NCBI GenBank assembly: GCA_041752235.1
Contig: JBGSHM010000023.1
Span: 1-64,000 of the forward strand
Source of the DNA: SpSt-398 sp041752235
Lineage (GTDB): Bacteria > Bacteroidota > Bacteroidia > Chitinophagales > Chitinophagaceae
Length of the DNA: 64,000 nt
Direction of reading: 5' to 3'
The notes beneath the pieces are model-generated. The model searched no databases. It was not told where the DNA came from and saw only the letters and a list, made by a program, of their open reading frames with translations. This document shows positions 52,789 to 60,897 of this stretch, piece after piece; the first letter of the stretch is position 1; each line of letters begins with the position of its first letter. The position numbers and the translations under genes are program-made.

Positions 52789-55350
52789 CTATTTGCTTCC
52801 CACATCAAACCGCAGCGTAATTCCATAGCTTACCGGATCCCCTAATACACCGGCATAGTGCCCGGCATTTCCGGCAGCAGGCAGCAATTGCTCGAAATAA
52901 TCTTTGTCAAGAATATTTCTACCCCATATATATAGCGACAATCCTTCTGAGGCCCTGAACCCTGCTCTGGCATTCAACAATACATACCCTTCAATATTCA
53001 AATACCTTGAGGGGCTGGGACTGGAGGAGAAGGAGGAGCGGTAGAAAATATCTGTAGCAACGAAAAGTTTCCCGGTGAACCGGTTCAATAATTTTTTATT
53101 TGCGGATTGGAGTTCAGCTCCAAGTGAACCTGCCCATTTGGAAATTCCGGGTAAGGTTTGTCCCGAAATATCTTTGAAGGCCGTTGGTCCACCTGTTTCT
53201 TCCAACGGCACAGGGGCATTGGTAAATTTCACATACTTCCCTTCCGTAAAAGCAGCCGAAGCCGTTAGAGAAAAATGAGAAGAAGCATAATAACTTCCAT
53301 CGACTTCAACACCCAGCACCTGTACCCGTTCGGCATTGGCCAGGTAGCCTCTGTTCACACCAACCTCTGCTGTTTGTACGTTGGTCTGATAATCTTTTAT
53401 ACCTGTGCGGTGAAAAACGAGGTTGAGGGTGGTTTTCTCATTGGGGTGAGTCTTTACACCCAGTTCAGTATGCGTAACATATTCCGGTTTAATCCGCGCC
53501 AATTCGATCAACACTTCCCCATTGGCCGTGGGCAGCCCACCCAGGTTTACACCGACGGGCTTATAACTAGTGGACACCGTGGCAAACGCATTGAAACGGC
53601 TGGAAGGCTTGTAAGCCACGGTAAACTGACCGGAAAAATTACTTTCGTCGGCATTGGCTTCAAAAGCCTGATCAGAATACACTTGCCGTTTCAACGCCAG
53701 CAAGGCGGGATCAGATGTTTGTAAACCTCCATAGGTTTGACGCAGGTAGTCAACGTCCTTTTGATCATAGTTGTAACGTATACCGGGCAATACATGCAGA
53801 TGCGGGATCAATTCCCAGTCAATCTGTGCAAATGCAGCCGCGCCAAATGATTTCAGTCGGGAGGTAGTGCGGATACCATATCCTTCAAATAATCCAGGCG
53901 TAGACCAATTGCTGCTGGTGGTGCTTTGTGAAAAACGCCACTGCGCTGCTCCTGATTCTTCCGTATGGTAAGGATCGGTCTTAAGGTCTTGTCCAATAAA
54001 AAATACCCCCACTACTCCACTCAGGTTCTTAGCCAGGTCACCGGCATACCGAAGTTCCTGAGTCCATTGGTGGTGTTTGGAAGGTGCCTGCGAATAGGTA
54101 AGCACAGGAAGTCCGGTAAAGTCACGGTCATTTGATGGATCCCATATCCAATAACGCCATGCCGATGTACTTGTCAAGGTGCCAGCACCCAATTTGAAAT
54201 CCAGGTTCACCGAAAAACCACCCAGATCATTCCCGGAACGCCAGGTGGTATTGTGATCAATAACCCGGTCAAAGGGGTTACGACTGGGAAGGTCATAGTT
54301 CAGATCAGCAATGATCTGCTCAAACTGTCTGTAACCAGCCCGCAAAGTCGGCGCTACTCCTGCCACAACCTGGGCATACCCATTGGGTCTTTGACGCGAA
54401 GCGTCTCCAACAAAAGTGATATTGGTCTTCTCCGATGGTTTAAATAATAATTGACCCCTCACACCAAGGTTATTCAGGTCATTTATCCCCTTCTGGGTGT
54501 TCACATCGGTGAGTACCCCATCCCGTTGGGTACCAGAAAAGGATAAACGACCCGCCCATTTTTTTCCCAAAGGGCCCGTGATCGATGTTTTAGCCTGTAC
54601 AAATCCATAATTGCCATAGCTGACTTCCACATGCGCCCCGGCAGTAAAACGGGGTGCCCTGGTAGTAATATTGAATGCTCCGGCCGTTGTGTTCTTGCCA
54701 AATAAAGTACCCTGTGGGCCTCGTAATACTTCTATCTGATCAATATCTATAAAATCCAATGTAGTGGCCGCTGGCCGTGCATAATAAACCCCATCTACAT
54801 AAAATCCTACGCCTGGATCAATGCCATCATTTGTCAACCCAAAGGTGGATCCAATGCCACGTATGTTAAGCGTGGTATTGCGGGGATTGGAAGAATACAA
54901 TTGCACCGTTGGTACAAGTTCCTTTACCCGGTTTACGTTGAATGATCCCGATTCATCAATGGCTGAACCGCCTACCACAGAGATCGGTATAGGAATATCC
55001 TGCGCCGACTCGCGACGACGACGAGAGGTAACAACAATGTTGCCCAAAATCTGGTTATTGACCAATTGAACCGACAATCCCAAATGATTGGACTCATTGA
55101 CCTCCACCTCCAATCCTCCATAACCAACCAATGTTATATAAAGCACCACGGGTAAGGGTTGCCTGGATTGAATGGAAAAATGGCCTGCCGTATCGGCGAG
55201 CGCAAATTGCCATGAACCCTTTACCAAAATCGACGCACCTGCTGCCGGTTGACCATCCTCTGTCCGAATTTTACCCTGAATTGTTGTTTGCCCTATCACA
55301 AAAGTTGACCAGAACCCAGTAACCAACATCAGGCAAACGATCTTTCTCAT
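52789..55350 (-). CDS. TonB-dependent outer membrane receptor
   Basis: The 853-residue receptor has a signal peptide, a carboxypeptidase-like CNA-B domain at about 24-95, a plug domain (QDIPIPISVVGGSAIDES to LRGPQGTLFGKNTTAGAFNITT), and a 22-strand-type barrel ending SYGITLRFDVGSK. It imports a substrate driven by TonB-ExbBD. There is no SusD partner, so it is not a typical glycan receptor. Its promoter carries two copies of the 23-bp palindrome shared with the aminolevulinate operon and the sulfite reductase, which suggests an organosulfur or sulfonate-type ligand. That ligand is inference. Confidence 0.93.
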   Translation of the reverse strand: MRKIVCLMLVTGFWSTFVIGQTTIQGKIRTEDGQPAAGASILVKGSWQFALADTAGHFSIQSRQPLPVVLYITLVGYGGLEVEVNESNHLGLSVQLVNNQILGNIVVTSRRRRESAQDIPIPISVVGGSAIDESGSFNVNRVKELVPTVQLYSSNPRNTTLNIRGIGSTFGLTNDGIDPGVGFYVDGVYYARPAATTLDFIDIDQIEVLRGPQGTLFGKNTTAGAFNITTRAPRFTAGAHVEVSYGNYGFVQAKTSITGPLGKKWAGRLSFSGTQRDGVLTDVNTQKGINDLNNLGVRGQLLFKPSEKTNITFVGDASRQRPNGYAQVVAGVAPTLRAGYRQFEQIIADLNYDLPSRNPFDRVIDHNTTWRSGNDLGGFSVNLDFKLGAGTLTSTSAWRYWIWDPSNDRDFTGLPVLTYSQAPSKHHQWTQELRYAGDLAKNLSGVVGVFFIGQDLKTDPYHTEESGAAQWRFSQSTTSSNWSTPGLFEGYGIRTTSRLKSFGAAAFAQIDWELIPHLHVLPGIRYNYDQKDVDYLRQTYGGLQTSDPALLALKRQVYSDQAFEANADESNFSGQFTVAYKPSSRFNAFATVSTSYKPVGVNLGGLPTANGEVLIELARIKPEYVTHTELGVKTHPNEKTTLNLVFHRTGIKDYQTNVQTAEVGVNRGYLANAERVQVLGVEVDGSYYASSHFSLTASAAFTEGKYVKFTNAPVPLEETGGPTAFKDISGQTLPGISKWAGSLGAELQSANKKLLNRFTGKLFVATDIFYRSSFSSSPSPSRYLNIEGYVLLNARAGFRASEGLSLYIWGRNILDKDYFEQLLPAAGNAGHYAGVLGDPVSYGITLRFDVGSK

Positions 55351-55364
55351 ACACTTGGTTTTAT

Positions 55365-55387
55365 TAGTCTACTATTTTTATAGACTA
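55365..55387 (-). promoter_or_regulatory. Sulfur/siroheme regulon palindrome, site 1 (proximal, receptor)
   Basis: TAGTCTA and TAGACTA arms are separated by 9 bp (CTATTTTTA). It lies 14 bp upstream of the receptor ATG, probably within the 5' leader. Confidence 0.7.
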
Positions 55388-55453
55388 TTTTTTTTAAAAA
55401 ATAACGCCGAAGCGAAGAAGGACTTGAAGTTGATAGCCTTTTAGTGATTCTAT

Positions 55454-55476
55454 TAGTCCACAAAAATAGTAGACTT
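55454..55476 (-). promoter_or_regulatory. Sulfur/siroheme regulon palindrome, site 2 with embedded -7 box (receptor)
   Basis: Read on the minus strand the site begins AAGTCTACTATTTTTG and ends TGGACTA. It contains TATTTTTG, a TAnnTTTG promoter box, so a bound regulator would block transcription of the receptor. It lies about 104 bp upstream of the ATG. Confidence 0.7.
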
Positions 55477-55498
55477 TATATTATTTCCTGCATTTTTA

Positions 55499-56971
55499 CT
55501 AAAATATTTTTATTAAAATTCGGATGCTCCAAAGGATGACCACAGAACCCAGCAGCAGAAACGAAGCCTTACGCGGAAGTTTTCCAGCCAGTCTGGCGGC
55601 AATCGGGGCAGCCAGGACACCGCCGATCACCAGGGCCATGATCACCTGCCAGTTCTGTACCCCGATAAGCGTAAAGAAGGTAAAGGCGCTGGCGAGGGTG
55701 ACAAAGAATTCGGTCAGGCTCACGGAACCCACTACATAGCGTGGGGTACGTCCCTTGGTAATAAGAGTTGAGGTCACGATAGGTCCCCACCCACCCCCTC
55801 CAAATGAATCCAGGAAACCGCCTGCGCCAGCCAGCCAGCCATAGCGTTTAAATTTCCGCTTCTCCCCCACTGTACGAAAGGCATTGACAAAAATGCGGAT
55901 CCCCAACAAGAGCGTGTAAGCCGCCATGGCCGGGCGCAGGTATTGCAAATGGGTATCATCAAAATAAACGAGCAATAAGGCGCCGATCACTGCCCCGATA
56001 ACACCGGGAATCACCAACGCCTTGAATAATTTCTTGTTGACATTCCCAAACTTGTAGTGACTATAACCTGATGCGCCACTGGTAAACATTTCCGCCGTGT
56101 GAATCCCGGCACTGATCGCAGCAGGGCTTACCTGGGCCGTTTGCAAAACGATGGAACTGGTGACCCCATATCCCATACTCGTAGCCCCGTCCACCATTTG
56201 TGCCAGGAATCCAGCCAGTACCATCCAATGAAAATTGGGGTCGAGGGTCCGGTACCAGGCCACTGTGTCGTCTGCCATTTCGCGAAGCGGGAGATAGGAA
56301 AAAATAAAATGCCCGATCAACATCAGGGCAAACCCGATCAGGGAATAGGTAGCGATCCTTCGCCAGCGACGGGCATTCAGGGTGTTCTCATTCTCTGACA
56401 ACACTTTCGTGATATCATTCAGCTTTTTTACTTTATACGAAAAATCACCGTCTAGTTTGTTGCGCACCTTGTGCAGATTATCAATCACTTCTTCCAATTC
56501 GCCGGGCAGGTGGTCGTGCAGTACCTCTTTGATCCGCTTGGCCATGGTTGGCGACTTTCCATTGGTGGAAATGGCAATTTTCAGGTTGCCTTTTTGTACA
56601 ATGCTGCTGAGATAGAAATCACATAGTTCGGGGGTATCCGCCACGTTTACCAGTATGCCCGATTCATCCGCTTTCTGGCGAACATCTACATGAAGTGCGT
56701 GGTTATCGGTAGCCAGTATGACCAGGTCTTTCCCTTCCAGATCTGTATCCTGAAAAACCCGTTGGTGCAACACACAGTGCGGATGCCGGGCGATCAGTTT
56801 ATGGATATCCTCCTTTACCTGGGGTGCGACGATCGTAATTCGTGCCTCCGGTGAATTGGTCAACAGGGCCTGCAATTTTTCAAGGCCTACATTTCCCGCT
56901 CCAACCAATAGGGTTTCCAATTGGTCAAGCTTGAGGAAAATGGGATACAAAACATTCTTTTCTTTCTTCAT
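55499..56971 (-). CDS. Precorrin-2 dehydrogenase domain fused to TauE/SafE exporter
   Basis: Residues 1-205 match the N-terminal part of siroheme synthase (Met8/CysG-N): KLDQLETLLVGAGNVGLEKLQALL, ATDNHALHVDVRQKA, VNVADTPELCDFYLSSIV and ISTNGKSPTMAKRIKEVL. This part oxidises precorrin-2 with NAD and may chelate iron. Residues about 210-490 form an eight-helix TauE/SafE-type sulfite or sulfonate exporter, with a duplicated repeat and FGGGGWGPIVTSTLITKGRTPRYVVGS near 400. ATG 56971 is chosen as start (MKKEKNVLYPIF). It is 25 bp after hemB in the aminolevulinate operon, so the fusion joins siroheme formation to sulfite handling. Confidence 0.92.
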   Translation of the reverse strand: MKKEKNVLYPIFLKLDQLETLLVGAGNVGLEKLQALLTNSPEARITIVAPQVKEDIHKLIARHPHCVLHQRVFQDTDLEGKDLVILATDNHALHVDVRQKADESGILVNVADTPELCDFYLSSIVQKGNLKIAISTNGKSPTMAKRIKEVLHDHLPGELEEVIDNLHKVRNKLDGDFSYKVKKLNDITKVLSENENTLNARRWRRIATYSLIGFALMLIGHFIFSYLPLREMADDTVAWYRTLDPNFHWMVLAGFLAQMVDGATSMGYGVTSSIVLQTAQVSPAAISAGIHTAEMFTSGASGYSHYKFGNVNKKLFKALVIPGVIGAVIGALLLVYFDDTHLQYLRPAMAAYTLLLGIRIFVNAFRTVGEKRKFKRYGWLAGAGGFLDSFGGGGWGPIVTSTLITKGRTPRYVVGSVSLTEFFVTLASAFTFFTLIGVQNWQVIMALVIGGVLAAPIAARLAGKLPRKASFLLLGSVVILWSIRILIKIF

Positions 56972-56996
56972 AGTCAGCTGGTCATGCAAAGTAAAT

Positions 56997-58001
56997 CTAA
57001 TATTCCTGGCTTTTGATCCATTCCTTTGCTTCTTTCGCCGCATAGGATATGATGATAGAAGCTCCGGCCCTTGTCAGGGCGGTCCATATTTCCAAATGGG
57101 CCAATGCCCGGTTCGCCAATCCCTTCTCCACCAGGGACTCGAGGGCGGCATATTCTCCACTCACATGATAAGCGGCAATGGGTTTGCGTACCTCATCGGC
57201 TAATCGGACAATGATGTCGGTATAATGCGTGGCCGGTTTGATCATAATTATATCTGCCCCTTCAGCATCATCCCGTATGGCGGTGGCAATCGCGTCTTTT
57301 CTATTAAAGGGTGAAATCTGATACGTTCTCCTATCCTTCAATCCTTTAAATCCTAATAATCCTGGTCCGGAGTGACAAGCATCCCGAAACGGCCCATACC
57401 ATTGCGAACTAAACTTGGCTGCATAACTCATGATCATCACTTCTTCTTTACCCATCGCGTTCAGTGCCGCCCGGATCGAGCCGATCCGTCCATCGGTCAT
57501 ATCACTGGGAGCAACGCAATCTGCACCGGCTTGTGCCAATTGAAGTGCATACCGGGTCAGGACTTCAACAGTCAGGTGATTGATCAACCGGGTCTGGTCT
57601 TTATCCAAAATACCACAGTGACCATGTGTGGTATAACTGCAAAGACACAGATCACTCGCCAACCAGATATCCTCTCCAAACTCCGCTTTCAAATGGCGGA
57701 CAACAGCGGTTGCAAAAGAAAAGTCAAATTGATCTGTCGTCTTTTTTGCAGGCACAGGAAACAGCAGAAATTTATGAATTCCCTTCGCGATACACGCGGT
57801 TACCTCTCCGGCAATTTCCTCCGCTGGAAACACGTAGATCCCGGGAAGGCCTTCTACCGTTCTCTTTTCCTGAATCCCTTCCTCCACAAATAAAGGTTGG
57901 ATAAAGGCCCTGTGCGACAGATGTACATCGGCCACCAATTCCCTGACAAGGGAGCCCGTCCTTAGGCGACGTTGACCGATGGGTTGAAAGATCTTCTCCA
58001 T
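56997..58001 (-). CDS. hemB: Porphobilinogen synthase (ALA dehydratase)
   Basis: The 334-residue enzyme condenses two aminolevulinate molecules to porphobilinogen. It shows DLCLCSYTTHGHCGIL near 115 (zinc cysteines), MSYAAKFSSQWYGPFRDA near 195 with one Schiff-base lysine, and MIKPATHYTDIIVRLAD near 250 with the catalytic lysine. It overlaps the HemCD stop by 40 bp, implying coupling. It is third in the operon. Confidence 0.96.
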   Translation of the reverse strand: MEKIFQPIGQRRLRTGSLVRELVADVHLSHRAFIQPLFVEEGIQEKRTVEGLPGIYVFPAEEIAGEVTACIAKGIHKFLLFPVPAKKTTDQFDFSFATAVVRHLKAEFGEDIWLASDLCLCSYTTHGHCGILDKDQTRLINHLTVEVLTRYALQLAQAGADCVAPSDMTDGRIGSIRAALNAMGKEEVMIMSYAAKFSSQWYGPFRDACHSGPGLLGFKGLKDRRTYQISPFNRKDAIATAIRDDAEGADIIMIKPATHYTDIIVRLADEVRKPIAAYHVSGEYAALESLVEKGLANRALAHLEIWTALTRAGASIIISYAAKEAKEWIKSQEY

Positions 58002-59488
58002 TGTATAAATGATTTGATCGTGGGGAATACAACGGGCGCGAGTCCCGCTTGTTTCAATTGCTGTGCTGTTTCACCAAAAGGACAGGCATGAATCACATTC
58101 GGCTTCAATACGTCCTGATAAATTTCATATTGCCCTTTGCTGGTCCAGAACACCACATCCGCTTCACGGATGGCCTGGGCCAATTCAGGAATTTGCCGGG
58201 GAATCAACTGATGGGTAATAGCGGTTTTCCAACCCTTCTCCCTCCAATGCACGGCGGCTTTTGCATGTGTTAAAACAAGGACATCTTCTTTTTGAATTTG
58301 CAAAACCGGTTTTTCCCAAAGCGGAATCAGACTCTCCAATCCCAACGCATCGGCACAACCTTCTACCTCGATACCTTTGCTGGCTAATTCAAACCAGGTC
58401 TTACTGCCCGCCGCCCACACTCTCTTATGACGAAGTAAATTACCCCAGTCCTCTCCGTGTCTGGGATCACTGAGGCTTTTATAATTGGCAACGTATACCA
58501 CTGGTTCCTCGATGAGATCAGGCGCAGGAAAAAAAGAGTAATCATAAAATGAACGCATGTGATCCGTGCTGGAGAAGATCGTTTTCCCATCCCAATCAGG
58601 CTGAGGTAATTGGTCAAAGTGGGAAAATTCCTGTCCTGTTTCATCCCTGCCCGCCGCATAGGTAGTTTTCTCTCCATCAAAATAAATGGTGGTCACGCCA
58701 AAGCGTTGTAAACAACCTTGTCCATAACGCAAGCCCGTTAACTTCTCCCGCACAGCATCTTCCCAAATTTGTTGATCGTTGATCGCTTCCAGAATGGAGG
58801 CCGTTTCACCAACACCCGGTAAGGCTTCTACTACAATGGCACCCTGACAGGGAGCAGGCACGCAATCCAACAGGGGAAGGACAATCCTTTTAAACCCATA
58901 GGTTTTCAATTCCTGTTCGATTGCCGGCCATAAACGATTCAATCCCGCCGCGGCGAGAATGGTGCCATCATATTCCCCCAGGTGTAGTTTTCTCAAGCGC
59001 GTTTCCACATTTCCACGAATGGGGCGCGATTCGATGCGGATAGGTATCGCTTGTTGAGGCAATGCTTTTTGCAAAAAATCCAGGGCCATTTCTTCCCTGC
59101 GCGGGGAGCAGGTACCAATGATGACCGGTTCTCCACGTTTCACTTTTTCCTCCCATCCGGAACGGAGCAGGGCGATATCATGCGTATCCTCCCGGTCAAC
59201 AACCGCAAAAAGGTGGTTGCCAAAAAAATGGGCACTGCTCATATCTTTTAAAGAATGTACTGCCAGGTCGGCTTCTCCCCGCTCCAATGTCTGTATGATT
59301 TCACGGGTAAAAAAATCCGTTCCTTCCACGGTATGCAAAGGGATATCAGGCAACTGATCGCCGCGGCTGCTACGGGGAACCAATTCCACCTTTAGCTCTG
59401 GCATCACCGCCTCGATCTTCTTCCTAACGATCTCCATCTGCATAAGGGAGAGCGTGGAGGCGCGTCCGGTCAGCCTGATTGTTGCCAT
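57962..59488 (-). CDS. hemCD: Fused hydroxymethylbilane synthase / uroporphyrinogen-III synthase
   Basis: Residues 1-290 form HemC: catalytic Asp82 in VHSLKDMS, Arg pair in CSPRREE at 127-133, PAPCQGAIVVE at 211-221, and Cys259 in YGQGCLQRFGV, the probable dipyrromethane-cofactor residue in an unusual context (normally GGC followed by QxPIG). Residues about 300-508 form a HemD-like two-lobed domain (DVLVLTHAKAAVHWREKGW; DVVFWTSKGQYEIY). Together they convert four porphobilinogens to uroporphyrinogen III. It overlaps the aminolevulinate synthase gene by 65 bp and hemB by 40 bp. Confidence 0.92.
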   Translation of the reverse strand: MATIRLTGRASTLSLMQMEIVRKKIEAVMPELKVELVPRSSRGDQLPDIPLHTVEGTDFFTREIIQTLERGEADLAVHSLKDMSSAHFFGNHLFAVVDREDTHDIALLRSGWEEKVKRGEPVIIGTCSPRREEMALDFLQKALPQQAIPIRIESRPIRGNVETRLRKLHLGEYDGTILAAAGLNRLWPAIEQELKTYGFKRIVLPLLDCVPAPCQGAIVVEALPGVGETASILEAINDQQIWEDAVREKLTGLRYGQGCLQRFGVTTIYFDGEKTTYAAGRDETGQEFSHFDQLPQPDWDGKTIFSSTDHMRSFYDYSFFPAPDLIEEPVVYVANYKSLSDPRHGEDWGNLLRHKRVWAAGSKTWFELASKGIEVEGCADALGLESLIPLWEKPVLQIQKEDVLVLTHAKAAVHWREKGWKTAITHQLIPRQIPELAQAIREADVVFWTSKGQYEIYQDVLKPNVIHACPFGETAQQLKQAGLAPVVFPTIKSFIQWRRSFNPSVNVA

Positions 59489-60665
59489 ACACTATTTTTT
59501 TTATACTATAAGCCAGGTGTTGGATATGACGCGTTTCATGACGCGCTGTAACGATTATGCGTAAACATTCTTCACCAACAGGTACAGTAGGAAAATTGAT
59601 GGGTTGTATATAAATGCCCTGCTCGGTCAACAGCCGGTCGGCCACCTGGCGACAGGCAGCGGCTCCGGGTACAGGCACAATGGTGATGTGGGAAGAATTA
59701 GGCAGAAAATGAACCCCTTCTCTTTTTAAAGCGGCTCGCAATTCATTTACTTTGGAAAATAGCAATCCCCGATCAGCATCTTGTATGAGGGAAATGCTTT
59801 TAAACGCTGCGCTGCAAATGGCGGGGGGCAACGAAGTGGTAAAAATAAATCCTGGTGCATGGCTGCGAATAAAATCGATCAGATAGGTGGCTCCGGCTAT
59901 ATATCCACCAAATACACCGATGGCTTTGGACAGGGTTCCATTTAACAGGTCGATCTCTGTCTGGAGACCTTCCCGTTCCAGGATGCCCGCCCCTTCGGGG
60001 CCATATAAACCCACGGCATGCACTTCATCCACATAGGTAAGCGCCTGGTATTTTTTGGCCAGATCAATGATCTCTTTCACTGGCGCGATTGACCCGCTCA
60101 TGGAATAGACCGATTCAAAAACGATCAACTTTGGTGTATCCACCGGCAAGGCACGAAGCAAGGATTCTAAATGCACAACATCATTATGCCGGAATATGAA
60201 TTTTTTATTCTTGCATCCGCGCATTCCTTCGATGATGGAGGCATGGTTTCTTTCGTCCGAAAAGAAAACAAGTCCATCGATATGCCTCGCCAGGGTTTGA
60301 AGGGTAGTGAGATTGGCCTGATAAGCTCCATTGAAAAGCAGGGCTGCTTCCTTTTTATGCCATTGGGCCAGGAGTTTCTCCAATTCCAGGTGGTATACCG
60401 TAGTCCCCGATATATTACGTGTACCCCCACTTCCCGCTCCTGCCCGGTAACCGACATAAGACAATCGCCCGATCACTTCTTCTCGGGTACTCATACCCAG
60501 GTAATCATTGCTGCACCAATTCACCGCACTCCGCTTGACACCCTCCTTATCCTGGTAATAAAACTGGGGGAAATGCTGGGCACTTTTATTCACTTCCAGG
60601 AAATAGCGGTACCGCCCTTCCTGTTTCAATGACGCCAATTTTTGCTCCAATATCTCCCGGTACAT
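59424..60665 (-). CDS. hemA: 5-aminolevulinate synthase (C4/Shemin pathway)
   Basis: This 413-residue PLP enzyme of the alpha-oxoamine synthase family condenses glycine and succinyl-CoA. Features favouring ALAS over BioF or KBL are NWCSNDYLGMS, GTRNISGTTVYHLELE, SDERNHASIIEGMRG, TYVDEVHAVGLYGPEGAGI, the PLP lysine in GTLSKAIGVFGGYIAG, HAPGFIFTTSLPP and INFPTVPVGEE. Context agrees, because it heads an operon with hemCD, hemB and precorrin-2 dehydrogenase. Bacteroidota normally use glutamyl-tRNA reductase, so this is unusual and may be acquired. A 23-bp palindrome lies 12 bp before its ATG. Confidence 0.93.
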   Translation of the reverse strand: MYREILEQKLASLKQEGRYRYFLEVNKSAQHFPQFYYQDKEGVKRSAVNWCSNDYLGMSTREEVIGRLSYVGYRAGAGSGGTRNISGTTVYHLELEKLLAQWHKKEAALLFNGAYQANLTTLQTLARHIDGLVFFSDERNHASIIEGMRGCKNKKFIFRHNDVVHLESLLRALPVDTPKLIVFESVYSMSGSIAPVKEIIDLAKKYQALTYVDEVHAVGLYGPEGAGILEREGLQTEIDLLNGTLSKAIGVFGGYIAGATYLIDFIRSHAPGFIFTTSLPPAICSAAFKSISLIQDADRGLLFSKVNELRAALKREGVHFLPNSSHITIVPVPGAAACRQVADRLLTEQGIYIQPINFPTVPVGEECLRIIVTARHETRHIQHLAYSIKKIVYGNNQADRTRLHALPYADGDR

Positions 60666-60676
60666 GAATAATTTTA

Positions 60677-60699
60677 TATCCTACAAAAATAGTAGACTA
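60677..60699 (-). promoter_or_regulatory. Sulfur/siroheme regulon palindrome, site 3 with embedded -7 box (hemA)
   Basis: On the minus strand it reads TAGTCTACTATTTTTG then TAGGATA, containing the TATTTTTG promoter box at 60684-60691. The predicted transcript starts about 13 nt before the hemA ATG, so binding would occlude RNA polymerase. Confidence 0.72.
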
Positions 60700-60799
60700 T
60701 TTAACCCCACCCAAATTAATCTGTTATTACAAACGGTGGTTAGTTGACGTTATAACAGAATATTATTTTGTGGTGCGGGGCGGTCACCTTAATTTTGAA

Positions 60800-60822
60800 T
60801 AGTCTACTCAAATAGTAGATTA
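60800..60822 (+). promoter_or_regulatory. Sulfur/siroheme regulon palindrome, site 4 (sulfite reductase)
   Basis: TAGTCTACTC then AAATAGTAGATTA: the outer arms TAGTCTA and TAGATTA match the other sites with one change. It lies 75 bp upstream of the reductase ATG. Confidence 0.65.
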
Positions 60823-60834
60823 ATCGTTTATATA

Positions 60835-60857
60835 TATCCTACTATTTTTAAATTGTT
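60835..60857 (+). promoter_or_regulatory. Sulfur/siroheme regulon partial site 5 at the reductase promoter
   Basis: TATCCTACTATTTTTAAAT keeps the left half and core of the motif, but the right arm has decayed. The core TATTTTTA could serve as the -7 box (last base differs from TAnnTTTG), about 40 bp before the ATG at 60898. Confidence 0.5.
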
Positions 60858-60897
60858 AGCAAGGATTCGATGAATCCTTAAACAAAAAAATCCTGGT

